A DNA stretch of 64,000 nt from Dyadobacter arcticus (GCF_011762185.1 NZ_JAASQJ010000007.1:150503-214502), one strand, 5' to 3'. Positions 44,102 through 52,992 are shown, counted from the stretch's first letter. Notes: generated by a model from the letters alone, not told the origin. A program made the numbers and translations.

Positions 44102-44536
44102 ATGAAGCCTGTTCTTTTTTTCTTTATTTTTCTCGCTTCGCTGGCGTTTGCTCATGCTCAGACCACTCCAATCCAGCCAATGGACGGAACCGACTGCTCC
44201 AACCTTTTTTTCAAAGCCTTATTGGAAGAAGATGACAGCAGCATTTCGGGACTCGTGGCAAGTGATTTTACCGTTGTAGGTTTTCAGGGACAGCCGATCA
44301 ACGGCCCGATGTTACAGCAGGCAATCAAAGAAGGCTACATTGTGATCGACTCAGGAATGCTCACTGCCACCAGCACTCGTAACTATGGCAACGTTGTGGT
44401 AGTCTCCGGACAATGGAGCGTAAGCGCCAGGATTCAGAATAATAATTTTCAGGGAGATCTCGCCTATATGTCTGTTTGTGTAAAAGCAGGCGGAAGTTGG
44501 AAGGTCGCTGCCGTGCAGTTAACACCAATCAAATAA
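44102..44536 (+). CDS. Secreted NTF2-like (DUF4440/SnoaL-type) protein
   Basis: The 144-residue protein has a signal peptide (MKPVLFFFIFLASLAFAHAQ) and an NTF2-like alpha-beta cone domain: SNLFFKALLEEDDSSISGLVASDFTVVGFQGQPINGPMLQQAI in outline, then a strand-rich second half ending GGSWKVAAVQLTPI. Such proteins bind or transform small ligands; no catalytic residues stand out. Exported to the periplasm. A bidirectional terminator follows. Confidence 0.8.
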   Translation: MKPVLFFFIFLASLAFAHAQTTPIQPMDGTDCSNLFFKALLEEDDSSISGLVASDFTVVGFQGQPINGPMLQQAIKEGYIVIDSGMLTATSTRNYGNVVVVSGQWSVSARIQNNNFQGDLAYMSVCVKAGGSWKVAAVQLTPIK

Positions 44537-44562
44537 TCCAAAAGGGGTTTGAATGCAATAAA

Positions 44563-44589
44563 AAAGAGAACCTTGCCAGGGTTCTCTTT
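44563..44589. terminator. Bidirectional terminator
   Basis: AAAGAGAACC pairs exactly with GGTTCTCTTT over a seven-base loop, between the convergent NTF2-like and AraC genes; A/T runs flank both sides. Confidence 0.85.
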
Positions 44590-44610
44590 ACTTATAAAAT
44601 CAATGTCAAT

Positions 44611-45540
44611 CTAAACATTCATCAGCGATTCGCGACGGCGCATCTTGCCCGCCGGAATCCCGAACATCATTTTGAATCTGCGGCAGAAGTAAGCGGTGTC
44701 CTTGTAACCAACGTCAGAACCAATCGCGCGAATACTCTTTTTTGAAGTGCGTAGCAGGTCAACAGCCTTCTCCATGCGCTGATACTCAATATAATCCTGC
44801 GGATTAATACCAGTAAGCATTTTGAAATATTGGCCTACATAATCTTCCGATACATTCGCCACGTTCGCCAAAACTTTATTTGACAAATCACCTCCCAGGT
44901 TATCCTTGATGTAAGCAAAAATGTCAATGAGACGTGGATCCTTAAAATAGGTACTATTGGTAACAAGCTGTTCAACAAACAGTTTGTTTTTCAAAATGTA
45001 CCGGATGATTTCAATAACGACCTCTTCGGTCTTAATCTTGATGATACGGCCTTTACCAGGTGTATCCAGCATATCTTCCGTCAGGATCTGATTGATCGTA
45101 GCTGCGATCTGATCGTCTCGTTTAATCAAGAACGGAGGGACGTCCAGAGATGTAAAAAAGTTAACCGTATCAAAAACTTTCGCTTCGAAGGAAATCAGTC
45201 CAAATGAGTTGGGCAATTTGCCAATCAATGCAGGATCATGACCTGCATCAATGTAATTGTCCCGATTGGTCATGAACTCCTCATTTGATACTGTTTTTGC
45301 GGTCTGTGTGTTTCCGTAAGTCACCGTCGCGTGCTTGCCCCCGGGAATGAAAAGCATATCACCTTCCTCTACCTTATGCGATTCCTCCGCTCCAAAGGAA
45401 ACTTCGCCATCATATAAAATGGTAAGTGAATTTTGTACATCGTAAAAATTCTTGATTGTGATGGGCTGTAAAATCCGAATATGACGGGCTTTCACGAATT
45501 TCACCCCCAATGACTCAATAATCTTATTATAATCTTCCAT
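44611..45540 (-). CDS. AraC-family transcriptional regulator
   Basis: The 309-residue protein has an N-terminal cupin-like sensing part (TILYDGEVSFGAEESHKVEEGDMLFIPGG in outline) and a C-terminal pair of helix-turn-helix motifs (LANVANVSEDYVGQYFKMLTG and IRAIGSDVGYKDTAYFCRRFKMMFG). A central helical region (about 180-210) links them. The ligand is unknown. Two copies of the palindrome TTGTACAA sit in its promoter, pointing to autoregulation. It is followed by a shared terminator. Confidence 0.92.
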   Translation of the reverse strand: MEDYNKIIESLGVKFVKARHIRILQPITIKNFYDVQNSLTILYDGEVSFGAEESHKVEEGDMLFIPGGKHATVTYGNTQTAKTVSNEEFMTNRDNYIDAGHDPALIGKLPNSFGLISFEAKVFDTVNFFTSLDVPPFLIKRDDQIAATINQILTEDMLDTPGKGRIIKIKTEEVVIEIIRYILKNKLFVEQLVTNSTYFKDPRLIDIFAYIKDNLGGDLSNKVLANVANVSEDYVGQYFKMLTGINPQDYIEYQRMEKAVDLLRTSKKSIRAIGSDVGYKDTAYFCRRFKMMFGIPAGKMRRRESLMNV

Positions 45541-45582
45541 ACCTGATATATTTAAGGGTCCTTTTGCCCGTTGTTTCTATTT

Positions 45583-45613
45583 TTGTACAAATCTAATAAA
45601 TTGTACAAAACTA
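45583..45613 (-). promoter_or_regulatory. Promoter and paired TTGTACAA operators of the AraC gene
   Basis: The palindrome TTGTACAA occurs at 45583-45590 and again at 45601-45608, 18 bases apart, in phase with about two helical turns. Two minus-strand -7 matches overlap or touch the copies: TAGATTTG at 45588-45595 and TAGTTTTG at 45606-45613. Confidence 0.6.
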
Positions 45614-45712
45614 ATACAAGTATAGATTAACAAAAAAGTGAAAAAAAGTGATATTTTGGTATGATTTTAATCCAAGATTTAGAACAAAATTGATTCTATA
45701 TCTAAAAAGATA

Positions 45713-46852
45713 TCATTTTAGGAGTTCGCGAGCAATGACGAGTTTTTGTATTTCAGAGGTACCCTCATAAATCTGGGTGATTTTTGCGTCCCTCATTAAA
45801 CGTTCAACATGATATTCTTTCACGTAACCATATCCTCCGTGAACTTGAACCGCTTCTGTTGTCACCCACATTGCAACATCGGACGCATAGAGCTTGGCCA
45901 TTGCGGCCGCTTGGATGTAATCTTTATCCTCATCTTTCAACCGGGCCGCTTTATATACCAGTAGCCGGGCCGCTTCAATTTTGGTAGCCATTTCAGACAG
46001 TTTGAACTGAATAGCCTGATGCTCGCTGATCGGCTTGCCAAACGTTTTTCTTTCCTTGGAATATTTCAAGGAAAGTTCAAATGCTCCGGCTGCAATACCC
46101 AGTGCTTGCGCGGCGATTCCAATGCGCCCGCCGTTCAATGTGCTCATCGCAAATTTAAATCCGGATCCATCTTCGCCGATCCTGTTTTCCACTGGCACCT
46201 TTACATCCGAAAACATCAAGGTGTGCGTGTCAGAAGCGCGGATGCCCATCTTGTCTTCCTTTCTCCCAATCGTAAATCCCTCCAAGCCCTTTTCAACCGC
46301 AAACACATTGATTCCTTTATGCCCTTTTTCAGGATGGGTCTGAGCGATGACCAGACAAACGGAGGAAGTATTGCCGCTGGTAATCCAGTTTTTCGTACCA
46401 TTCAATAAATAGTGATCGCCCATATCCACCGCCGTGGTATGCTGAGATGTGGCATCGGAGCCTGCTTCCGGTTCGGATAAGCAAAACGCGCCAATGATTT
46501 CACCTGTCGCCAGCCTGGTCAGGTACTTTTGTTTAAGATCTTCACTGCCGTACTTTTCTAATCCCCAGCAAACAAGTGAGTTGTTCACCGACATGATCAC
46601 CCCGGCAGAAGCATCGATTTTGGAAATCTCTTCGATTGCGATCGCATAGGCAAGCGTATCCATTCCGCCACCGCCATATTCAGGGGCTACCATCATTCCC
46701 ATAAACCCAAGTTCGCCCATGGCTTGCACCAGTCCGGTATCGAATTTTTGTAGGTTATCCCTTTCAATCACCTGAGGCAAAAGTTGATTTTGTGCAAAAT
46801 CCCGGGCCGCATTCCTCACTGCCTGATGCTCCTCGCTCAGGTTAAAATCCAT
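45713..46852 (-). CDS. Acyl-CoA dehydrogenase (short/medium-chain type)
   Basis: The 379-residue FAD enzyme oxidises acyl-CoA to enoyl-CoA in beta-oxidation or branched-chain amino-acid catabolism. Seen are the FAD/substrate motifs AFCLSEPEAGSDA (about 119-131), NWITSG, VQVHGGYGYVKEY (about 333-345), and the catalytic Glu in YEGTSEIQ near the end. The ATG at 46852 gives MDFNLSEEHQAV, the usual family start; an upstream ATG at 46879 adds nine residues. A TATTTTTG promoter box upstream lies inside a long palindrome. Confidence 0.94.
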   Translation of the reverse strand: MDFNLSEEHQAVRNAARDFAQNQLLPQVIERDNLQKFDTGLVQAMGELGFMGMMVAPEYGGGGMDTLAYAIAIEEISKIDASAGVIMSVNNSLVCWGLEKYGSEDLKQKYLTRLATGEIIGAFCLSEPEAGSDATSQHTTAVDMGDHYLLNGTKNWITSGNTSSVCLVIAQTHPEKGHKGINVFAVEKGLEGFTIGRKEDKMGIRASDTHTLMFSDVKVPVENRIGEDGSGFKFAMSTLNGGRIGIAAQALGIAAGAFELSLKYSKERKTFGKPISEHQAIQFKLSEMATKIEAARLLVYKAARLKDEDKDYIQAAAMAKLYASDVAMWVTTEAVQVHGGYGYVKEYHVERLMRDAKITQIYEGTSEIQKLVIARELLK

Positions 46853-46907
46853 TCCGTTCAATTGTGAGGCAAAAGCCATGGCTACCGGTGATTATAGTGA
46901 ATGATGT

Positions 46908-46931
46908 TTCTCAAAAATATGATTTTGAGAA
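46908..46931 (-). promoter_or_regulatory. Palindromic operator over the acyl-CoA dehydrogenase promoter
   Basis: TTCTCAAAA-N6-TTTTGAGAA is a perfect 9+9 inverted repeat, and the minus-strand -7 box TATTTTTG (46912-46919) falls within it. This is a strong candidate repressor site for a dimeric regulator. Confidence 0.7.
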
Positions 46932-46934
46932 AAG

Positions 46935-46955
46935 GTATGCAAGCATACTGTATGC
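46935..46955. promoter_or_regulatory. Second palindrome, GTATGC repeats
   Basis: GTATGC-AA-GCATAC (46935-46948) is a perfect inverted repeat and a third GTATGC follows at 46950-46955. It lies between the divergent acyl-CoA dehydrogenase and membrane-protein genes and may be a binding site for either. Confidence 0.5.
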
Positions 46956-47006
46956 TAACCAATTAAAACTTTGGCTTTTGCTGCTCATTTTCAGGAAAAG
47001 TTGTCT

Positions 47007-47014
47007 TAAGTTTG
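47007..47014 (+). promoter_or_regulatory. Candidate promoter of the tandem membrane proteins
   Basis: TAAGTTTG fits TAnnTTTG and lies 24 bases before the ATG at 47038. It supports that start over the longer open frame that begins upstream of the box. Confidence 0.5.
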
Positions 47015-47037
47015 CGCCCGCAATACGACAATTGTTC

Positions 47038-48309
47038 ATGCCCATTCTTACCATTTTTTACATTAAGCTTTTCATCAACCTTGGATTAACCCTTGGAATT
47101 GTCTGGACTATCAGCAGGTCCGACCTTTTTTCAAAGTGGCAGCAGGAAAATGAAAAGCTAACCTTCGGACTTGGTTTTGTCTTACTTCGGTTGATTCCCT
47201 GGATCGGTATTTTCCTCATTATTAACGAAGATCCAAGAGGTGATATTCCCTTCTTTTTTTATAAGGCCGAAGCGGCCAAAGCTGGTGGCTTTGTATACCG
47301 TGATTTCTGGTCCTATCATGCCCCATTATACGCTTACATGATCAGTCTGCCGGTTTGGATATGGCATAATCCCCGCTCAATCGTTTTGTTCATGATTCTC
47401 ATGGAAAGCGGGATTTTATGGCTGACATACCGCACTTACAAGAACCGATCAACGCGTGCGCTGCAATTGGCGATGATCTATCTTCTGCTTCCCGCCGGTT
47501 TTATGTATATCCTCGTCGATGGACAGGAGGAAGTCTGGTTTTGGGGTGCGGCTCTGCTAATCTGGCGTTATACGCTTCAAAAAACAGTTGACTATGAAGT
47601 GGGTGCAGGCATGCTGTATGCGCTGGCTTTGCTGACGATTAAGGTAACATTCATTTTTCTATTGCCTGCATTACTTATTAGTGTAAAGAAACCCGTAAAA
47701 CTGCTGCTGGTAATGGCGGCAGTCGGATTGCCAGCCGTTGGCTTCTTATACTGGCAGATCGGTGATCTTTTCCTGATGCCAATCCGACACACCGAGCAAT
47801 TAATGACCCCCAATCTGTTTTCTGTCAGCAGACCGTTTGTTGAAATGATTTTTCATGTTGACGAACAGAAATCCACACTTATCAATTGGGTCGGGCTGCT
47901 TTTTACGGTTTTCATTCCTGCTTATATCGCATTCAAAGCGCGCCATAAACATCTAAATCAGATACTTCCCGGTCTTTTTATTGCTTGCTTTGTTTGCATG
48001 ATGATCTTCCAGGCAAGTGCTATGGGCGCCTATGTCATTGCTTATTTAATGGCTGTAGTCTTTGAAATTATTGACATTCGTAAGTCGTTTCATGTTATTA
48101 TCCTTTTGGCGTTGAACTGGCTGACGGTCGTGCAGCCATTTGTTTGGGTTTATATCAAACAACCTGCATACAAGTCCCTTAGCATGTTAGGAAATCCTTC
48201 TTTCTTGTTTGAGTATCTGCTTCAAATATTGAATGTGCTTTGCTTTTTCTGGATTTTAAGGGAAACCTACCGAAAAGTGGTGCTTCCTGAAAACCCTGTC
48301 TCAGCATGA
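47038..48309 (+). CDS. Polytopic membrane protein, possible GT-C glycosyltransferase (copy 1)
   Basis: The 423-residue protein has about ten transmembrane helices. Near residue 87 it has VYRDFWSYHAPLYAY and near 163 GQEEVWFW; the following gene has the same motifs at the same positions, so the two are paralogues. A short acidic and aromatic loop after the first helices followed by many helices is the layout of GT-C glycosyltransferases that use polyprenyl-phosphate sugars, though no catalytic residue can be proved. The start follows the promoter box; a longer frame of 58 extra residues is not favoured. Its stop overlaps the next start by four bases (ATGA). Confidence 0.72.
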   Translation: MPILTIFYIKLFINLGLTLGIVWTISRSDLFSKWQQENEKLTFGLGFVLLRLIPWIGIFLIINEDPRGDIPFFFYKAEAAKAGGFVYRDFWSYHAPLYAYMISLPVWIWHNPRSIVLFMILMESGILWLTYRTYKNRSTRALQLAMIYLLLPAGFMYILVDGQEEVWFWGAALLIWRYTLQKTVDYEVGAGMLYALALLTIKVTFIFLLPALLISVKKPVKLLLVMAAVGLPAVGFLYWQIGDLFLMPIRHTEQLMTPNLFSVSRPFVEMIFHVDEQKSTLINWVGLLFTVFIPAYIAFKARHKHLNQILPGLFIACFVCMMIFQASAMGAYVIAYLMAVVFEIIDIRKSFHVIILLALNWLTVVQPFVWVYIKQPAYKSLSMLGNPSFLFEYLLQILNVLCFFWILRETYRKVVLPENPVSA

Positions 48310-49547
48310 ATATAGTTCTTGCTAAATTGGTAATCAGTCTGTTATGCCTTTTATGCACAGCAGCCGTTCTTTTCAGGAAGAAAGCTTTAACCAACTGGCT
48401 TGAAAGCAAATCCGTCTCCATTACCCTCTCAGTAATTTGGGCACTGTTTCGTTTGCTTCCTTTCATTGCTATTTACCTTATTGCTGGATTCGAACCTACC
48501 TCTGATGTAAACGGCTTTTGGGATGAAGCCAGCAAAGCTTCGCTGGGTCAGGTCGTTTATCGCGATTTTTGGTCTCCTTACTCGCCTCTATATGCATATT
48601 TTCTGGGTTTATGGCTCAAACTTTGGTATGATCCCAAAATGATCGTACTTACCATGGCGGTTATGGATGGTATTGCATTGCTGGTATCTTATCATTTCTT
48701 TCGGCCATTTCATTCGCAGGGAACATTCCTTTTTAAAGCAATCATTTACCTGTTGCTGCCTGGCTCTCTTGTACTTTGCGTAATTGGCGCCCAGGAAGAC
48801 GTTTGGATGTGGCTTTTTGTGATTCTGGCATATTGGGCCAGGGAGCGGACATTACGGGTCGAATGGTATGCGGTAATCCTTGCCATTGGTCTGCTGATGA
48901 CCAAAGCCATTTTCATATTAATCTTTGTTCCGCTTTTAATTCTTGAAAAAGAGAAAATCCGTTTCCTGATCCCGATTGCACTAATTGGAATCGCCTCGCT
49001 GGCAATTCTGTATCCAACTGTTGGCCTGGAATTCATGCAACCGCTGGATGAAGCTAAGACATTGCGGGCACCCAATATTCCTGCCCTTCTTAACCCGTGG
49101 TTCTTTAACCGCATTGGCGTTGGAGAAAAATTTTGGAACTGGATTGGATTAGCGATTTCCGTCGGGTTATCCTGCCTGGCATCCTGGCGGCTTCGCAATG
49201 CCGATTTCAGGATCATGCTTTCCAGGGTCTGGATTGTCTTATATGCTACCATGATGATCGTCCAGCAAAGCGCATATAGCAATTATATTTTCCTCTTCTT
49301 GCTGCCGCTCGTTTTTGATGTGATCGATTGGAAGAACAAGAAGCAGGTAATCCTCATTTTTATTTTCAATTTGCTTTGCGTCATCCATCCATCATTCTGG
49401 TGGCGCCTGGGAATGCCTTGCTACATGGTTCTTTCCGATACCTGGGCCTCCTCTCAATTGCTTCTTGACTATTCTATGCAATTGGCGATTGTGATCCTGA
49501 CAGGCTACTTCATTTGGCTATCATTCCCCAAAAGGTCAGCCATTTAA
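48306..49547 (+). CDS. Polytopic membrane protein, possible GT-C glycosyltransferase (copy 2)
   Basis: The 413-residue protein has about ten transmembrane helices and repeats the motifs of its upstream neighbour: VYRDFWSPYSPLYAY near residue 85 and AQEDVWMW near 163. Overall similarity is moderate, which suggests an old duplication. Translational coupling through the ATGA overlap makes a joint role, perhaps a heteromeric complex or two steps on one glycan, likely. Function is unknown; GT-C identity is an inference from topology and motif placement. Confidence 0.72.
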   Translation: MNIVLAKLVISLLCLLCTAAVLFRKKALTNWLESKSVSITLSVIWALFRLLPFIAIYLIAGFEPTSDVNGFWDEASKASLGQVVYRDFWSPYSPLYAYFLGLWLKLWYDPKMIVLTMAVMDGIALLVSYHFFRPFHSQGTFLFKAIIYLLLPGSLVLCVIGAQEDVWMWLFVILAYWARERTLRVEWYAVILAIGLLMTKAIFILIFVPLLILEKEKIRFLIPIALIGIASLAILYPTVGLEFMQPLDEAKTLRAPNIPALLNPWFFNRIGVGEKFWNWIGLAISVGLSCLASWRLRNADFRIMLSRVWIVLYATMMIVQQSAYSNYIFLFLLPLVFDVIDWKNKKQVILIFIFNLLCVIHPSFWWRLGMPCYMVLSDTWASSQLLLDYSMQLAIVILTGYFIWLSFPKRSAI

Positions 49548-49598
49548 ATTTATTTAACGCCCAATCATTACAGCCACTTTTTGCGCTTCTCGAGAATA

Positions 49599-49627
49599 AA
49601 AAAAGGCCTTCAAATTAACGAAAGCCT
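49599..49627 (-). terminator. serS terminator
   Basis: On the minus strand AAGGC-TTC pairs with GAA-GCCTT across an AT-rich loop, and a run of eight T residues follows. It also lies 52 bases after the convergent membrane-protein gene. Confidence 0.75.
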
Positions 49628-49649
49628 TCTTCCAGCAAATCTATTGGAC

Positions 49650-50942
49650 TTATTCAATGACATCAAATCCGCAATAAGGAACCAAAACAGCAGGTACTTT
49701 CACAGTGCCGTCGGCTTGCTGGTTATTTTCAAGCAATGCGGCCAGAATACGTGGTAACGCCAATGCAGAACCATTCAGGGTGTGCAATAACTGCGTTTTT
49801 TTATCAGCATTCCTGTATCTTAATTTCAGGCGATTGGCCTGGTACGTTTCAAAATTAGAAACAGAACTGCATTCCAGCCAGCGTTCCTGGCCAGCGGACC
49901 ATACTTCAAAATCATAGGTTAATGCAGATGTAAATCCCATATCACCGCCGCAAAGACGAAGGATACGATAAGGTAATTCCAGTTTTTCCAGTAGTACTTT
50001 CACATGATTTACCATTTCGTCCAAAGCTTTGTATGATTCCTCAGGTCTGTTGATCTGAACGATTTCCACCTTATCGAACTGGTGCAAACGGTTCAAACCT
50101 CTCACGTGCGCCCCCCAGCTACCCGCCTCACGACGAAAACAGGGCGTGTAAGCAACATTCTTAACCGGCAACTCGCTTTCAGCCACAATTACGTCTCGAT
50201 ATAGATTCGTAACAGGTACTTCCGCAGTTGGGATCAGGTACAAATCATCCGCGGCATCATGATACATCTGACCTTCTTTATCAGGTAACTGGCCAGTAGC
50301 AAACCCTGAATCGGCATTCACGACAATAGGGGGCTGAACTTCCGTATAACCTGCCTTTCCTGCTTCATCCAGAAAAAACGAGATCATGGCCCTTTGCAAC
50401 CTGGCCGCTTTGCCTTTATAAACGGGAAAGCCAGCTCCGGTAATTTTATTTCCAAGTTCAAAATCAATGATCGGGGCCAGGTTTTTTCCGAGTTTTTTAA
50501 TCAGCTCCCAATGTGGCAATGCGCCAGGAGGCAAAACGGGTTTGCTACCATCCTCTAAAATGGTAACATTTTCTTCAGGTGTCCTTCCTTCCGGAACGCT
50601 TTCGTGAGGCAGATTTGGTAGCTTCACCAATTCTTCAAGAAGCGTTTTTTCAACAGACTTATGCTCCTCTTCGAGCGCCTTAGAACGTTCCTTCAATACG
50701 GTTGTCTCCGCTTTTGCAGCCTCGGCTTCCTCTTTTTGCCCCGCCTTCATCAGCGCTCCAATTTCCCTGGCCTTGTTGTTGGAGGATGCCAGTGTCTCAT
50801 CCAATTCCTGTTGTAATTCCCGACGCTTCCTATCCAACGCAATGATGCTATCCACTGCAGGTTCAGCGTCTTTAAAATGCTTCTTTTTGAGTCCCGCGAT
50901 TGTAAGGTCACGGTTTTCACGAATAAAAATGGTTTGTAACAT
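49650..50942 (-). CDS. serS: Seryl-tRNA synthetase
   Basis: The 430-residue class II enzyme charges tRNA-Ser. An N-terminal antiparallel coiled-coil (about 25-105) is the tRNA-binding arm. The catalytic core shows PTAEVPVTNLYRD, motif 2 CFRREAGSWG (about 262-271) and motif 3 GSALALPRILAALLENNQ near the end. Start MLQTIFIRENRDL and length match the family. It is 58 bases after lysC on the same strand. Confidence 0.97.
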   Translation of the reverse strand: MLQTIFIRENRDLTIAGLKKKHFKDAEPAVDSIIALDRKRRELQQELDETLASSNNKAREIGALMKAGQKEEAEAAKAETTVLKERSKALEEEHKSVEKTLLEELVKLPNLPHESVPEGRTPEENVTILEDGSKPVLPPGALPHWELIKKLGKNLAPIIDFELGNKITGAGFPVYKGKAARLQRAMISFFLDEAGKAGYTEVQPPIVVNADSGFATGQLPDKEGQMYHDAADDLYLIPTAEVPVTNLYRDVIVAESELPVKNVAYTPCFRREAGSWGAHVRGLNRLHQFDKVEIVQINRPEESYKALDEMVNHVKVLLEKLELPYRILRLCGGDMGFTSALTYDFEVWSAGQERWLECSSVSNFETYQANRLKLRYRNADKKTQLLHTLNGSALALPRILAALLENNQQADGTVKVPAVLVPYCGFDVIE

Positions 50943-51000
50943 CTGGCTTTTAGCTACTGGCTTTTAGCGATTAGTTTGGGAGTATTAGCATTGGATAAGA

Positions 51001-52359
51001 TCAGGGAGCTGTAAAAATGTCCTTCATCGCATCTTCATAATAAAAAAGACGTTCATTTAGCACATTCAATGCTTCTGACTTGTACTTGGAATGAATAAGG
51101 AGCGAAAGATTGTGTTCCGACGCACCATACGAAATCATTCGTATAGGAATGTGTTTAAGTGCATCCAGCACTTTTAATGCAATGCCTTCCTTATCCGCAC
51201 TGAAGTTTCCTACAACACAAATGATGTTCTGATCACGGTCATGCTCCTCTAAATCAGCAAATTCCTTCAATTCCGCACTGATTTTTTCCAGATGTTCAGA
51301 ATTGTCAATGGTGACCGATACCGATACTTCGGAAGTGGTGATCATATCTACCGGTGTCTTGTATTTTTCGAAAATCTCAAACACCTTACGAAGGAAGCCG
51401 TAAGCATTCAGCATACGGGTAGAATGGATGTAAATCGCGGTAATGTTATCTTTGGCCGCGATGGCTTTGATCTCTCTGTCCGAAGTCTGATTCGCTATCA
51501 AAGTACCTGGCGCTTCCGGCTGCATCGTATTTTTTAAACGTACCGGAACTCCTCGCAATTTGGCAGGTGTAATGGTACTTGGGTGCAATATTTTTGCGCC
51601 GAAATAAGCAAGTTCCGCTGCCTCTTCGAAGGTAAGTTCCCTGATTGGAAAAGTCCGTTTCACTATGCGCGGATCATTGTTATGCATACCATCAATGTCA
51701 GTCCATATCTGGATTTCATCTGCCCTGATCGCACCGCCAATCAATGATGCTGTATAATCCGACCCGCCGCGTTTTAGGTTATCAACTTCGTCACGCGGGT
51801 TTCTACAAATAAAACCCTGTGTTATGATTGTCTGCTTATCTGTATACTGGTTCAGAATGGTCACCAGCTTCTCCTCGATGGTAGAAAGTTCTGGTTCACC
51901 ATCTGCATCGATGCGCATAAAATCCAGGGCAGACAGTAAAACAGAATTTTCTCCTTTCTCTTCCAAATACGCCTGAAACATTTTGGTGCTCAGAATTTCT
52001 CCTTCCGCTACAAGCTCCTTCTCTTTCTTGATAGTGAAGGGCTTGATGCCAACCAATGATTTGATGTACCCAAATTCAGTGTCAACAATATTCTGACCTT
52101 TTGCAAGTCCTTCCGGCGTGGCGTATAGATCCTTGATAAAAAGCCCGTAGTGCGTCTTGAGGTCTTCAATCTGAGCTGCTGCTCTGGTATCATCAAATGC
52201 TTTGGCTGCCTCACCAATTGCAATCAATGCATTCGTTGAGCCGGACAATGCAGACAACACTACTATTTTACGATTAGGATCACTGTCAAGGAGTTCGCGG
52301 ATTGAGTGCATGCGCTCAGGCTTACCTACCGAAGTGCCGCCAAATTTCCAGACTTGCAT
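51001..52359 (-). CDS. lysC: Aspartate kinase
   Basis: The 452-residue protein phosphorylates aspartate, the entry to Lys, Met, Thr and diaminopimelate synthesis. It begins with the kinase motif KFGGTSVG (5-12), carries LKRGGSDYTASLIG (about 193-206) and WTDIDGMHNNDPR (about 215-227), and ends with two ACT regulatory domains (about 300-450). No homoserine dehydrogenase is fused, so it is monofunctional. It sits between ribH and serS, all leftward; the ribH-lysC gap holds a phased TGAC repeat. Confidence 0.95.
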   Translation of the reverse strand: MQVWKFGGTSVGKPERMHSIRELLDSDPNRKIVVLSALSGSTNALIAIGEAAKAFDDTRAAAQIEDLKTHYGLFIKDLYATPEGLAKGQNIVDTEFGYIKSLVGIKPFTIKKEKELVAEGEILSTKMFQAYLEEKGENSVLLSALDFMRIDADGEPELSTIEEKLVTILNQYTDKQTIITQGFICRNPRDEVDNLKRGGSDYTASLIGGAIRADEIQIWTDIDGMHNNDPRIVKRTFPIRELTFEEAAELAYFGAKILHPSTITPAKLRGVPVRLKNTMQPEAPGTLIANQTSDREIKAIAAKDNITAIYIHSTRMLNAYGFLRKVFEIFEKYKTPVDMITTSEVSVSVTIDNSEHLEKISAELKEFADLEEHDRDQNIICVVGNFSADKEGIALKVLDALKHIPIRMISYGASEHNLSLLIHSKYKSEALNVLNERLFYYEDAMKDIFTAP

Positions 52360-52454
52360 AATTTAGTGTAAAGTGACCGTGTCGCCGGTCCGGTGAATTT
52401 GATTAATTGAATATTGGGATCATTATATTTTGATGAAGGCTGCCTCACCACTTT

Positions 52455-52499
52455 TGACAATAAATGACAACATCTGACCATTTACTGACTACCCCTGAC
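52455..52499. repeat. 10-base-phased TGAC repeat (second array)
   Basis: TGAC occurs at 52455, 52465, 52475, 52486 and 52496, that is every 10-11 bases. It lies between ribH and lysC and overlaps the last codons of ribH. It is the same kind of element as the one at 9303-9442. Confidence 0.7.
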
Positions 52500-52992
52500 T
52501 TTTAAAGATTTCTCCACGCAGCCCCAGCATTTTAATCGCCGTCATAGCTGCCTCGTCTCCTTTGTTACCATGCATTCCGCCAGCCCTTTCAAGCGCCTGT
52601 TCCATGTTATTTGGCGTCAATACACCAAAAATAACCGGCTTACTTGTTTTAATACTCACATTAGTCAAGCCCTGGGCTACGGCATGGTTGATGTAATCAT
52701 TGTGTTTTGTTTCGCCCTGAATAACCACACCCAATGCTATGACTGCGTCGATATCTTTTCGCTCGGCATACCATTGCGAACCTGTTGTTAATTCAAAACT
52801 TCCAGGAACATTTCCTCTCTCGATATTCTGCGGCATTGCTCCATACTGAATCAATGTGTCGTAAGCTCCTGCGAAAAGCTTCTCAGTAACCTCGGAGTTC
52901 CACTCTGCAACCAGTATGGCAAATTTTTTAGAACTGATGTCCGGGAGACCGGCTGTATTAAATACGCTTAAATTTTTATCTGCGCTTGACAT
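52489..52992 (-). CDS. ribH: 6,7-dimethyl-8-ribityllumazine synthase
   Basis: The 167-residue enzyme makes the riboflavin precursor lumazine and assembles into a capsid-like shell or pentamer. Seen are VAEWNSEVTEKL (about 29-40), VPGSFELTTGSQW (about 63-75), ALGVVIQGETKHNDYIN (about 86-102) with the catalytic His, and NNMEQALERAG near the end. The last residues are encoded within the phased TGAC repeat, so the array has been tolerated in the coding end. No other rib genes are in the window. Confidence 0.95.
   Translation of the reverse strand: MSSADKNLSVFNTAGLPDISSKKFAILVAEWNSEVTEKLFAGAYDTLIQYGAMPQNIERGNVPGSFELTTGSQWYAERKDIDAVIALGVVIQGETKHNDYINHAVAQGLTNVSIKTSKPVIFGVLTPNNMEQALERAGGMHGNKGDEAAMTAIKMLGLRGEIFKSQG

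Noticed and set aside
48746..49282. 178-residue open frame antisense to the second membrane protein
   Set aside because: Reverse-frame shadow; residues do not form a plausible fold or family.
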